This document shows positions 16,088 to 24,579 of a DNA stretch of 49,036 nt, piece by piece. Numbering within the stretch: position 1 is the first letter of the stretch; each line of letters begins with the position of its first letter. The translations under genes and the position numbers were made by a program. Below the pieces are notes generated by a model. It was not told the DNA's origin. It ran no database searches and saw nothing but the letters and a program-made list of their open reading frames with translations. The DNA is taken from NCBI GenBank assembly GCA_015296065.1, contig DVDU01000255.1, positions 1-49,036 of the forward strand, in the 5' to 3' direction. Origin of the DNA: Oscillatoriaceae cyanobacterium M33_DOE_052. GTDB lineage: Bacteria > Cyanobacteriota > Cyanobacteriia > Cyanobacteriales > Laspinemataceae.

Positions 16088-16855
16088 CTAACCCTGACCG
16101 GGGAAATGATTAATTTGAGCGTAGCCGCTGAACATGAGCTGTTTACCTTGGGTTTCTAAGCGGTTGAGCCGCATAGTGATACCGTCGAGGTTAAACTGGT
16201 CCAAGTCCACCATCCGGTTTAATACTTCCACTAAAGCCATGCTGGCGGTTTGGGAGAGTTCCCGCAAGGGTTCGGGGATGAGTTCGGCTTCAACGTGGGG
16301 ATGAGAAAACCGGAGGCGGCGGCGTTGTTCGATGCTAATGGTGGTGTTGAGGCAAACTGGTACTGTGTCGCCGTGGCTCGATCGCGCTTTGGCAAAAATG
16401 CGGAGCTGGTTTTGCGGCTGTAACTGGACTTCTACCTCGGAAAATGTCATGGGGATAGTCGAGGATGAGAGTTTTTTTGTTACTAAGTCGGCTTGAAAGG
16501 CGCGGTTAATGCCTTCTTCGGTGAGGACGACTTGGGCCACGGCTTGGGTGGGTTGGGCGAGTTTGATTTTGCCGCTGAGCAGGGCCATGTAGTCGATCGC
16601 CACGGCGTCGGTGCTAAAGGACATTTCAGCAATGGGGAACCGCCGTTGAATCTCCAGACCTCTACCGCTGACTCGCAGTCCGTCGATTCTCCCTTGGGAA
16701 CCGGACCAGGAGTGAGGCGGGAGGGCGATCGCCACTTCTAGGGCTTCACATTGGCTGAATAGGTGGCGGATACCTGCTGTCGCCACCGCATTGAGCAGGT
16801 TTTCACCCCAACTCTGGTCTGGTTGATTTAACCGATTCTGTACCCCCGTAAACAT
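16088..16855 (-). CDS. DUF2993 domain protein
   Basis: A 255-residue protein of the DUF2993 (LmeA-like) type, a lipid-binding beta-rich fold widespread in cyanobacteria. Matching stretches are EALEVAIALPPHSWSGSQG, GRIDGLRVSGRGLEIQ, VAIDYMALLSGKIKLAQPTQ and LTEEGINRAFQADLV. No signal peptide is visible, so localisation is unclear. Mycobacterial LmeA works in lipomannan metabolism; the cyanobacterial role is unknown. The start ATG is 264 bases from the divergent glycosyltransferase gene. Confidence 0.8.
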   Translation of the reverse strand: MFTGVQNRLNQPDQSWGENLLNAVATAGIRHLFSQCEALEVAIALPPHSWSGSQGRIDGLRVSGRGLEIQRRFPIAEMSFSTDAVAIDYMALLSGKIKLAQPTQAVAQVVLTEEGINRAFQADLVTKKLSSSTIPMTFSEVEVQLQPQNQLRIFAKARSSHGDTVPVCLNTTISIEQRRRLRFSHPHVEAELIPEPLRELSQTASMALVEVLNRMVDLDQFNLDGITMRLNRLETQGKQLMFSGYAQINHFPGQG

Positions 16856-17006
16856 CCTTTTTACCTTTGCTTGGGTTTCTTAACTTTTCTTCACATCCCC
16901 ACTGTAACAAAACTTTAAGCTAGTGGCAACCTTTTCTCACTAGAGTACCATTTTTAACGATACATTTTGCTTATAGCGGCTATAAGCGAGAAAAAGCAAG
17001 CACCTG

Positions 17007-17036
17007 AAACCCGGTTTTCTCTAAGAATCCGGGTTT
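17007..17036. repeat. AAACCCGG...CCGGGTTT hairpin
   Basis: Eight-base arms around a 14-base loop, followed by TT. It resembles the AAACCCGGTTTCT-type palindromes frequent in cyanobacterial intergenic DNA. Its place upstream of a plus-strand gene argues for a repeat rather than that gene's terminator. Confidence 0.6.
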
Positions 17037-17119
17037 TTGCTGATAATTTTTCTTACTCAAGTGAGGTAATACCGGCGGAGGAAAAGGGGGCGGGTCCGTC
17101 AGGCTTAATGGTTTAATGG

Positions 17120-20100
17120 ATGAAGATGACCACAGACATTATGAAAATAGGATTTGTAGATTTTTCTGATTGGGATTACCATGCGACGAGCCCGTATTCC
17201 ATACCGATGGGGGGTTCCCAGTCGGCAATGTGTTATTTAGCGGCAGTGCTGGCTAAGTTAGGGCACGAGGTATATTTGTTCAACAACACCTCGACTCCGG
17301 GGAACTGGGGGGGGGTGGAATGTGTGGCAATTTCGGCGACTTCGGCGCGGTTGTTGCGGCCCCTGGATGCGCTGGTGGTGTTGAATATCGCGGGGAAGGG
17401 GGTGCAGTTGCGGCGAATGCTGTCTCCGCAAGGGATGTTGGTGTTGTGGACCCAGCAAGTGCCCACCATTGGCACGATGCGACCTTTGGCGGAACGGGAA
17501 GAGCGCTCAGCATATGATGGGTTTGTGTTTGTCAGCGAGTGGCAGCGCGATCGGTTTGCGGAAGAATACCAAATTGATATGAGCCGGAGTACGGTTCTGC
17601 GCAACGCGATCGCCCCCGCCTTCCAAAACCTATTTGCCCAAACCCCCATCCTGCCCCAAAAAACTTTCCCCCCCGTCCTCGCTTACACCAGTACCCCCTT
17701 TCGCGGCTTAGACATATTAATTGATATCTTTCCCCAAATTCGCCAAGCCCATCCCGGCACCATTCTCAAAGTATTTTCTAGCAAAAAAGTTTACATGGTG
17801 GATGAAGGCTTAGACCGCCACACCTACGGTGCCCTTTATCAAAAATGCCAGCAAACAGAAGGTGTAGAATACATCGGCTCCCTGCCCCAACCAGAGCTAG
17901 CGCGGGAACTGCAACAAGCCACTTTATTAGCCTATCCTAATACCTTCCAAGAAACATCCTGCATCGCCGTCATGGAAGCAATGGCTAGCGGTTGCACTGT
18001 CGTCACCAGTGATTTAGCCGCTCTTCCAGAAACCGCCGCCGGTTTCGGACGCTTAGTGTCCGTCGCCGGAGCCCAAGAATTTTCCGATGTTTTTAACTGG
18101 CAATTTGCCCAAAGAGCCGACTGGCAAGCATATAAACCCCGCTTTGTGGAAGCCACAGTAAAACTACTGGATGAATATAAAAACGGCCAGATGGCTGAAC
18201 AGCATTTGCGGCAAATGGTAGATTATACTAATCACCATTGTACCTGGGCAGTGCGGGGGCAGGAATGGGCAGAATGGTTGCAAGGATTGTCCCTGTGGAA
18301 CCAGGCATTATCTAGCGTCAAAGCTGGGAATTTAGCCCAAGCCATTACCGCTTGTCAGCAAGCCATCAAAATCCAACCCCAAACGGCAAAACCATATTAC
18401 ACTATGGCCAAATTTTTGCTCGCTCAGCGCCAGATAGATGCCGCCCAGCGTGCTTATAATAAAGCCCTAGAAATAGACCCCAATTGTGACAAAAAAGACC
18501 CCGCCGCTGCCGAATTTCACTTTGCCTTAGCTAAAGCCCTCGCCGAGAGAAAACAATTAACCGAAGCCATAGCCAGCTTTCAGCGAGTGTTGCAGCTTCA
18601 ACCCAACTACGCCGAAGCCTGGGGCAACCTGGGCGTCATCTACCGCCAGCAGGATAAATTAGAGGAGGGATTGGCGGCTATAAAAAAGGCGATCGCTCTC
18701 AACCCCAATAAACCCCTCAGCCATTTTACCTCCGGTAACATTTTAGCCGATTTAGGCAGATACGCCGAAGCCGTGTTATCCTATCACAAGGCCATAAATA
18801 TCCAACCAGATTTGGTCAGTGCCCATATCAATTTAGGCAGTGTTTTGCAGCAATTAGAAAGGTGGGATGAAGCCGCCGCCAGCTTCCGGCGAGCTATAGA
18901 ATTAGAGCCCACAGATGCCCAATCATACCTGAATTTAGTTAACCCCCTAGGCATCCAAGGAGATTTAAAAGCGGCGATTGATTGCGTGGAAAAAGCCTTG
19001 GCGATCGAGCCGAACATTGCTAACCCTTATTTGCCCAAGCCAAGGGCACAGCAACCCCGAACAGCCAACCAGTTGCTTTCTGAAAAAGTCTGCTACTCTA
19101 CTCGCGAACTAGCCGCCTCCCGTTCCGATATCCAGTATATAGAAATCTACCCCAGCAGCGAAGTTGTCCTGCCTTCACCTCAAACCGTTAGTAGCACAAT
19201 TCATACCCAATTGCAAATATCTCAAGGCACTACCGCCAATGCTTTTGTCACCGTCATTCCCGATGGCATTGCTTGGGGAGACTCGGGTTGTGGGGTTGTC
19301 ATTACGCCAGATAATCACCTTTTAGCGGATATCTCCAATGGCGAGGGCAAAGTTGCGTTATTCTTTGGCTTGGCGCAAATGTCGGAGCCGCTAAAAATTG
19401 ATGGTACGGTAGCTTTTTTATCGCTGCAAGCAGGCTTTTTCTACTATCACTGGATGGTAGAAGTCTTGCCCCGCTTAGAATTGCTGCGCCGTGCGGGCTT
19501 CCCCTGGGACTCAATTGATTTATTTGTGGTCAATGATATCAGATATCCATTTCAAATGGAAACCCTCAAACTCTGCGGGATTCCCCCAGAGAAAATCATC
19601 ACCAGTCAGCGTCAACCCCATATTCAAGCTAAGCGGTTATTAGCACCATCTTTGCCTGCCAACTTGCCCAAATGGCTGGGAAATTATTTGGACGGTCCGC
19701 CGCAATGGGCTTGTCAGTTCCTGCGGCAGCAATTTCTAGGTAATCACGTTACTTCCAGGTCAAATTTGCCACAACTTCTCTATCTAAACCGCCAAAAAGC
19801 CTTACATCGTCGGGTTGTGAATGAAGATGAAGTAATCGATTTTTTGGCTCAGTTCGGTTTTGAGAATATCGATTTAGAATCTTTATCGGTGCGGGAACAA
19901 GCGATGATGTTGGCAGGGGCTAAAGTCATCGTGGCTCCCCACGGTGGCGGTTTGACTAATCTGGTATTCTGTGAGCCGGGAACGAAGGTGATTGAAATCT
20001 TTTCTCCCCGTTATGCTCTGGGTTGTTACCGGACGATCGCCCATCACATGAACCTAGATTATTACTACTTGCAGGGTTCCACCCTAGAAGAATACCTCAC

Positions 20101-20212
20101 CTACACCGAGCAGAAGCTGAAAGACCTGCCATCGCAAGAAGTTTTCAAAGATATGTTCGTCAACATAGATGCCCTCAAAAATACCCTCGCATTAGCCGGG
20201 GTGACAAATTAG
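17120..20212 (+). CDS. Tripartite GT4 - TPR - GT61 (DUF563) glycosyltransferase
   Basis: A 1030-residue fusion. Residues 1-390 form a GT-B family 4 glycosyltransferase: VYLFNNTS, VFVSEWQRDRF, the donor-site region TPFRGLDILIDIFP, then QETSCIAVMEAMASGCTVVTS with the EMASG-type signature. Residues about 395-650 hold seven TPR units (WNQALSSVKAGNLAQAITACQQAIKI through KAALAIEPN-like ends). Residues about 700-1010 match DUF563/GT61: FFYYHWMVEVLPRLELL and VIVAPHGGGLTNLVFCEPG. It probably builds surface polysaccharide or glycosylates proteins, with the TPRs gripping the acceptor. There are no membrane segments. The ATG at 17120 lacks a clear Shine-Dalgarno; Met8 (17141) is an alternative. No other glycosyltransferases are nearby. 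Confidence 0.88.
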   Translation: MKMTTDIMKIGFVDFSDWDYHATSPYSIPMGGSQSAMCYLAAVLAKLGHEVYLFNNTSTPGNWGGVECVAISATSARLLRPLDALVVLNIAGKGVQLRRMLSPQGMLVLWTQQVPTIGTMRPLAEREERSAYDGFVFVSEWQRDRFAEEYQIDMSRSTVLRNAIAPAFQNLFAQTPILPQKTFPPVLAYTSTPFRGLDILIDIFPQIRQAHPGTILKVFSSKKVYMVDEGLDRHTYGALYQKCQQTEGVEYIGSLPQPELARELQQATLLAYPNTFQETSCIAVMEAMASGCTVVTSDLAALPETAAGFGRLVSVAGAQEFSDVFNWQFAQRADWQAYKPRFVEATVKLLDEYKNGQMAEQHLRQMVDYTNHHCTWAVRGQEWAEWLQGLSLWNQALSSVKAGNLAQAITACQQAIKIQPQTAKPYYTMAKFLLAQRQIDAAQRAYNKALEIDPNCDKKDPAAAEFHFALAKALAERKQLTEAIASFQRVLQLQPNYAEAWGNLGVIYRQQDKLEEGLAAIKKAIALNPNKPLSHFTSGNILADLGRYAEAVLSYHKAINIQPDLVSAHINLGSVLQQLERWDEAAASFRRAIELEPTDAQSYLNLVNPLGIQGDLKAAIDCVEKALAIEPNIANPYLPKPRAQQPRTANQLLSEKVCYSTRELAASRSDIQYIEIYPSSEVVLPSPQTVSSTIHTQLQISQGTTANAFVTVIPDGIAWGDSGCGVVITPDNHLLADISNGEGKVALFFGLAQMSEPLKIDGTVAFLSLQAGFFYYHWMVEVLPRLELLRRAGFPWDSIDLFVVNDIRYPFQMETLKLCGIPPEKIITSQRQPHIQAKRLLAPSLPANLPKWLGNYLDGPPQWACQFLRQQFLGNHVTSRSNLPQLLYLNRQKALHRRVVNEDEVIDFLAQFGFENIDLESLSVREQAMMLAGAKVIVAPHGGGLTNLVFCEPGTKVIEIFSPRYALGCYRTIAHHMNLDYYYLQGSTLEEYLTYTEQKLKDLPSQEVFKDMFVNIDALKNTLALAGVTN

Positions 20213-20220
20213 AGGTGTCG

Positions 20221-20237
20221 GGTGGGCAATGCCCACC
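20221..20237. repeat. GGTGGGCA palindrome
   Basis: GGTGGGCA-A-TGCCCACC directly after the glycosyltransferase stop. It is related to the longer inverted repeats at 21311 and 42097, and possibly acts as a terminator. Confidence 0.6.
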
Positions 20238-20317
20238 TTACCCTACTGGTTAAGCCAGCCGATTTGGTATAATGCAAAAATTCTCGGAAAAAACGATAAA
20301 TCTAAAGAGTGTAGGAA

Positions 20318-21226
20318 ATGACAGCTACCGCCTGGAAAACTGACACCAAGTTTTACAACTGGAAAAATTACCGTTGTGCTTATGAATTTGCTCCTGGTCA
20401 TAACCCAGATGCCCCACCCCTGTTATTAGTCCATCCCATTGGTGTGGGTTTATCGGGGAAATTTTGGCAGCGGTTTTGCCAGGAATGGACTACTACCGGC
20501 AAACCAAATCCGATTTATAATCCCGACTTGCTCGGATGCGGTGATAGCGATATGCCCCGAATTGCCTATAATCCCGCAGATTGGGCAGATCAGCTCCTAC
20601 ATTTTATCACCACGGTGGTGCAAAAACCAGTAATTTTGGTAGTGCAAGGGGCATTATTTCCCGTAGCGATCAAATTAGTGCATTTACCGAATGCAGCCAA
20701 TTGGGTGCGGGGTTTGGTTCTCAGCGGTCCGCCACCTTGGCCTTTGATGACTTCTGAACGCCCCAAATGGCGGCAAAAATTGATTTGGAATCTGTTTTTT
20801 GATGCCCCAGCGGGGAATGGGTTTTACCGCTATGCTCGCACAAACAAGTTTTTGCGCAATTTTTCCATCCGCCAGCTTTTTGCCAATAGTCAAGATGTGG
20901 ATGGGGAATGGTTGGAAATGTTGCAGCTAGGGGCAAAAAATCTCGCTAGTCGCTATGCGGTGTTTTCGTTTTTGGCGGGTTTTTGGCGGGAAAATTACCA
21001 GGAAGATATCGCCCGCATCACTCAACCCACATTAGTGGTGATGGGGGAAAAGGCATCGAGCATCAGTCGGGAAGGCAAGCAGGAAACTCCCGAAGAGCGA
21101 TTAGCTGATTATCTCAAAACTTTGCCGAATGCACAGGGGATTAAAATCCCCAAACGTAATGTTTTGCCTTATGAAGCAACGGCGGAGTTTGTGGGTGTTG
21201 TTGCTCCTTTTGTAGCGGGTTTATGA
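20318..21226 (+). CDS. Alpha/beta-hydrolase-fold protein lacking the catalytic triad
   Basis: A 302-residue protein with the fold's order: PLLLVHPIGVGLSGKFW (oxyanion strand), IYNPDLLGCGDSDMP, then VILVVQGALFPVAIK where the nucleophile elbow should be. The consensus GxSxG is QGALF here, with Ala112 at the serine position. Further on TLVVMGEKASSIS lacks the usual aspartate after GEK, and KRNVLPYEATAEF has no histidine where GHxxxxE is expected. So it is probably a non-hydrolytic member, perhaps a binding or scaffold protein. GTAGGAA just before the ATG is a good Shine-Dalgarno. It follows the glycosyltransferase in the same direction, but with a palindrome between. Confidence 0.8.
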   Translation: MTATAWKTDTKFYNWKNYRCAYEFAPGHNPDAPPLLLVHPIGVGLSGKFWQRFCQEWTTTGKPNPIYNPDLLGCGDSDMPRIAYNPADWADQLLHFITTVVQKPVILVVQGALFPVAIKLVHLPNAANWVRGLVLSGPPPWPLMTSERPKWRQKLIWNLFFDAPAGNGFYRYARTNKFLRNFSIRQLFANSQDVDGEWLEMLQLGAKNLASRYAVFSFLAGFWRENYQEDIARITQPTLVVMGEKASSISREGKQETPEERLADYLKTLPNAQGIKIPKRNVLPYEATAEFVGVVAPFVAGL

Positions 21227-21310
21227 TTTAGTGAGCATTATTGCCGCCCGTATTTGTAGGGGCAATTTATCAATTGTCCCTGCCATAGCTTTCTCGGGCG
21301 GGGAGTTCTT

Positions 21311-21381
21311 AGGGTGAGCAGTGCCAAAAATCCTGAAGAAATGCCAGTGAAGAGGATCTGAGCTTTGGCACTGCCCACCCT
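21311..21381. repeat. Inverted repeat AGGGTG(A/G)GCAGTGCCAAA
   Basis: Arms at 21311-21329 and 21364-21381, one mismatch, spacing about 34. A similar structure is at 42097-42165. It may be a short non-autonomous element, and lies at the convergent end of the hydrolase-fold and amt genes. Confidence 0.7.
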
Positions 21382-21454
21382 ACTGCTATAGCATTGGTTG
21401 TCTGAGAATTATGCAGGGATGGTGCCTGCATAATTGTCTCGATACTAGAGAGCT

Positions 21455-22858
21455 TTAGCTTGAAGTGCCGGTAAATTCCTCGCTGTAACCTTCTTCCCCG
21501 TGTTCTGTGATGTCCATCCCTCTAATTTCGGCATCTGGGGTGGGTCTTAAACCAACGGTTGCCTCTAGGATCTTGAGCAGGACAAAAGTTCCTACTGCAG
21601 AAATGACATAGACGATCACAACTGCGGCGAGCTGCACTAGAAATTGATTAAAATTCCCTCTGAGCAAGCCATCAGCACCGGATGGGTTAACTGCTGTTGT
21701 GGCAAAAATGCCCGTCATCAGGGCGCCAAGGGTCCCGGCTATTCCGTGAACCGGGAAGGTATCTAAGGAATCATCGAACTGGAGTTTGACTTTCAAACTA
21801 ATGGCATAGAAGCAGCAAACGGCAATGATACTGCCCATTAAAAGGGCTGCTTTCGGCTCGACAAAGCCAGCGGCGGGAGTAATTCCGGCTAAGCCAGCGA
21901 TCGCGCCGGTGGCGGCTCCCACTGCCGTCGGTTTGCCTCTTAAAAACACTTCAAGCAGCAGCCAGGTAATAGTTCCCGCCGCTGCGCCAGTATTGGTATT
22001 AATGAAAGCATAGGTGGCCACGCCATTGGCAGCTAAGGCACTCCCGGCATTAAAACCAAACCAGCCAAACCACAATAAACCGGCCCCTAAGATGATAAAG
22101 GGGACGCTATGAGGCGCGGAAAGACTTTGAGGGTATTTGGTGCGCGGTCCAATCATCCATGCTGCTACTAATGCGGACACAGCACAAGTAATGTGAACCA
22201 CGATGCCGCCAGCAAAATCTAAGGCCCCCATGCCACCATAAAGACCGAGAAAACCGCCTTTCCCCCAAACCATATGGGCAACAGGGCAGTACACAAATGT
22301 TGACCAAAGGAGGACAAACAAGACATAGGCGCGGAAACTAACCCGCTCCACAATTGCCCCAGAAATTAGGGCTGGGGTGATGATAGCAAACATCCCCTGA
22401 TACATCATAAATGCTAAGTGGGGAATGGTGCCAGCATAGGTGGTAACTTCTGCGGGGGCTGATGTTCCCAGATACCCCGTGGTGTCTAAACCGACGCCGT
22501 TGAGCAAGAACCACTGCAAGCCACCAATGAAGGGTAAACCAGGGGCAAATGATAGGCTATATCCCCAAATAATCCAACTTACCCCCACAATTCCCATCAG
22601 CACAAAACTCATCATCAGGGTGTTGAGGATGTTTCGTTTCCCCACAAATCCGCCGTAGAAAAATGCCAGCCCTGGCGTCATTAATAATACCAGTGCTGAA
22701 CAAATCAGCATATAAGCTGTATCAGCGGAAATTTGGGCATTGGCGATCGCCTGAGCCATTTGCTCATCAGCCGCCAGGGCTCGACTAAACCAGTGATTGC
22801 TAAAAGACAACCATAAGATTGTCCCCATTACCAAAATTTGTAAGGTTTTCTTAATCAA
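21455..22858 (-). CDS. amt: Ammonium transporter Amt
   Basis: An Amt/MEP/Rh channel with 11 expected membrane spans: AYMLICSALVLLMTPGLAFFYGG, the signature DFAGGIVVHITCAVSALVAAW, the twin histidines in PVAHMVWG and VHGIAGTLGALMTG, and LLWFGWFGFNAGSALA. A signal peptide probably ends at SRALA. I start it at the TTG at 22858 because GAGAGG stands six bases before it; the frame also has a GTG at 22894 without such a site. An NtcA box upstream implies induction under nitrogen limitation. It imports ammonium/methylammonium. No glnB or glnK is adjacent. Confidence 0.93.
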   Translation of the reverse strand: MIKKTLQILVMGTILWLSFSNHWFSRALAADEQMAQAIANAQISADTAYMLICSALVLLMTPGLAFFYGGFVGKRNILNTLMMSFVLMGIVGVSWIIWGYSLSFAPGLPFIGGLQWFLLNGVGLDTTGYLGTSAPAEVTTYAGTIPHLAFMMYQGMFAIITPALISGAIVERVSFRAYVLFVLLWSTFVYCPVAHMVWGKGGFLGLYGGMGALDFAGGIVVHITCAVSALVAAWMIGPRTKYPQSLSAPHSVPFIILGAGLLWFGWFGFNAGSALAANGVATYAFINTNTGAAAGTITWLLLEVFLRGKPTAVGAATGAIAGLAGITPAAGFVEPKAALLMGSIIAVCCFYAISLKVKLQFDDSLDTFPVHGIAGTLGALMTGIFATTAVNPSGADGLLRGNFNQFLVQLAAVVIVYVISAVGTFVLLKILEATVGLRPTPDAEIRGMDITEHGEEGYSEEFTGTSS

Positions 22859-22926
22859 CTGTAACCTCTCTTTTACCTGTAGTTTAAGAGTCACCTTTGA
22901 TTTTCAATTGCATTTGGTAAAAAAAT

Positions 22927-22940
22927 GTATCAAAAGCTAC
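22927..22940. promoter_or_regulatory. NtcA-binding box upstream of amt
   Basis: GTATCAAAAGCTAC is an exact GTA-N8-TAC match, the NtcA consensus. It is about 69 bases upstream of the chosen amt start. A TAN3T-type -10 (TAAACT, 22881-22886 on minus) lies 40 bases downstream, longer than the classic 22-base spacing, so the exact promoter is unsure. Confidence 0.65.
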
Positions 22941-23343
22941 ATTTTACTGAAATCAATATGTATTTTTTCTTAAATTTGCCCCCGGCATTCCCGGTTTAAG
23001 AACAAAAAAAATGAGATTTTGCAGGGAAACAGTATGACTACCAACTAAGATGATATTAACTGCCATATCTCAGTCACTTTAACGTCTTGAACAGCCTGCT
23101 ACTCAGAGCCAAGCGAATATTTACTAATTTTCTCCAAAAAAGTTTACAAAAATCGCGGCAAGTGAATCTAAATTTAAGGTTTTAGAGAAAAACCGAAATA
23201 ATCGGCACCATTTTTTCCTGGCTAATTTTAAGATTGGTTAAAAATTACCAAATTTTTGTTAAGAGATATGCAGTCAAAACATCGCGAAAAAAAGGGGGGG
23301 GACTGAGATGGACCGACTAGCCCCCAAACCCCTGACGTTAAAT
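22941..23343. other. Intergenic region between amt and cysQ-like gene
   Basis: AT-rich sequence with no supported gene. It has a homopolymeric A/G tract (AAAAAAAGGGGGGGG near 23287) close to the end of the phosphatase gene. No recognised riboswitch or further regulator box. Confidence 0.5.
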
Positions 23344-24327
23344 CTATGCTGTGGGACTGGCGGCGGCAAAACTCTGTAATGCGGCTAAAACTTGGTCGTG
23401 AATGACGCCGTTACTGACAATAATGCCTCGGTTATTCACCATTTTGGCACTGGCGGCAAAGTTGAGGGGTTGACCGTGAATATCACTCACACGCCCCCCG
23501 GCTTCTTCTACGACCACGGCTCCAGCGGCGTGGTCCCAGATGTTTTCGCGGTAGTCGGGGGTTTTGGGGGAAGGGAGGCGGAGGTAGAGGGCGGCTTGTC
23601 CCGAAGCCACGATACCATATTTGGCCATTGAGTCGAGACGGCGAGAGGGGGCGGTAATACCTATGGCTTCGGCTACGGCTTTTTGGCCTTCTTGGTCCCC
23701 GTGACCAGATTCGACGCTTTCCACAAATCGCAGGTTAGCGGTATCGTCGGCGGGGACTACTTGCACTTTGGTGGGTTCGCCACCGGTTAAAGGCATGACA
23801 AATGCTCCCTCGCCGCGTACTGCAAAAAACATTACCCCTGGTTCGCCGCCATCCATAGAGAGGGCGGGACAGCCCATAACGCCTACTTGTACTTGGCCAT
23901 TTTCGATGAGGGCGAGGGCGATCGCGTATTGGTCCCGACGCAAAAAGCCTTTAGTGCCGTCTATGGGGTCGAGGGTCCAAAATCGCGCACCGACTTGGCC
24001 GTTACCCCGATCGATCCAGTTGCTCACTTGGTCTGGGGTAGCATTGGGGATGAGAGCTTGAATATAACTGGTGACTTTATCCAGTGTGGGGGACATTTCC
24101 GGCTGACGGAGTTGGGCGGCGTCTTCTTCCCCCACGATCGGGTCGGTGGGAAATGCTTCGCCGAGAGCCTTGCAGATGAGAGCCTGGGAGCCATAGTCCG
24201 CCACAGTTACAGGACTTTTGTCTTTTTTTTCTATTGCTTCGGGGATATCGCCGCGCACCTGTTCAGTGAGTTTGGCCGCTGTTTGCACTGCCGCGATCGC
24301 CACTTGTTTTTCTCTCTCGTAAGCCAT
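23344..24327 (-). CDS. cysQ: 3'(2'),5'-bisphosphate nucleotidase (CysQ/HAL2-like)
   Basis: A 327-residue member of the inositol monophosphatase superfamily. Metal and substrate motifs in order: KSPVTVADYGSQALI, DPIVGEEDA, LDPIDGTKGFLR (the hallmark DPxDGT) and IWDHAAGAVVVEEAGG (WDxAAG). GTKGFLR is typical of the PAPase branch, which removes the 3'-phosphate from PAP formed in sulfate assimilation. Inositol-1-phosphatase activity may accompany it. The ATG start fits the family. Divergent from the protein-kinase gene with a 252-base AT-rich promoter region between them. Confidence 0.92.
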   Translation of the reverse strand: MAYEREKQVAIAAVQTAAKLTEQVRGDIPEAIEKKDKSPVTVADYGSQALICKALGEAFPTDPIVGEEDAAQLRQPEMSPTLDKVTSYIQALIPNATPDQVSNWIDRGNGQVGARFWTLDPIDGTKGFLRRDQYAIALALIENGQVQVGVMGCPALSMDGGEPGVMFFAVRGEGAFVMPLTGGEPTKVQVVPADDTANLRFVESVESGHGDQEGQKAVAEAIGITAPSRRLDSMAKYGIVASGQAALYLRLPSPKTPDYRENIWDHAAGAVVVEEAGGRVSDIHGQPLNFAASAKMVNNRGIIVSNGVIHDQVLAALQSFAAASPTA

Positions 24328-24579
24328 AATTATTCCACCATCAAAACTTATCGGTTGCGCTATCCAAGCACGCCCCCTAATATAACCTAAGTAGCCAGTT
24401 ATATCAGAGGTTTTTTATAAAAAAAATCTAAATTAATCAAACTGCTATTTATGCAGCTTATATATATGCCCAAATTTTTCATCATCCCTAATTTAGGATA
24501 AAACTTTAATTTTGGCAAAATGCTGGCAAAAAGTTTGGGCTAATGTCATAATAATAGAGAAGGTCAAGAGATTGCGATT

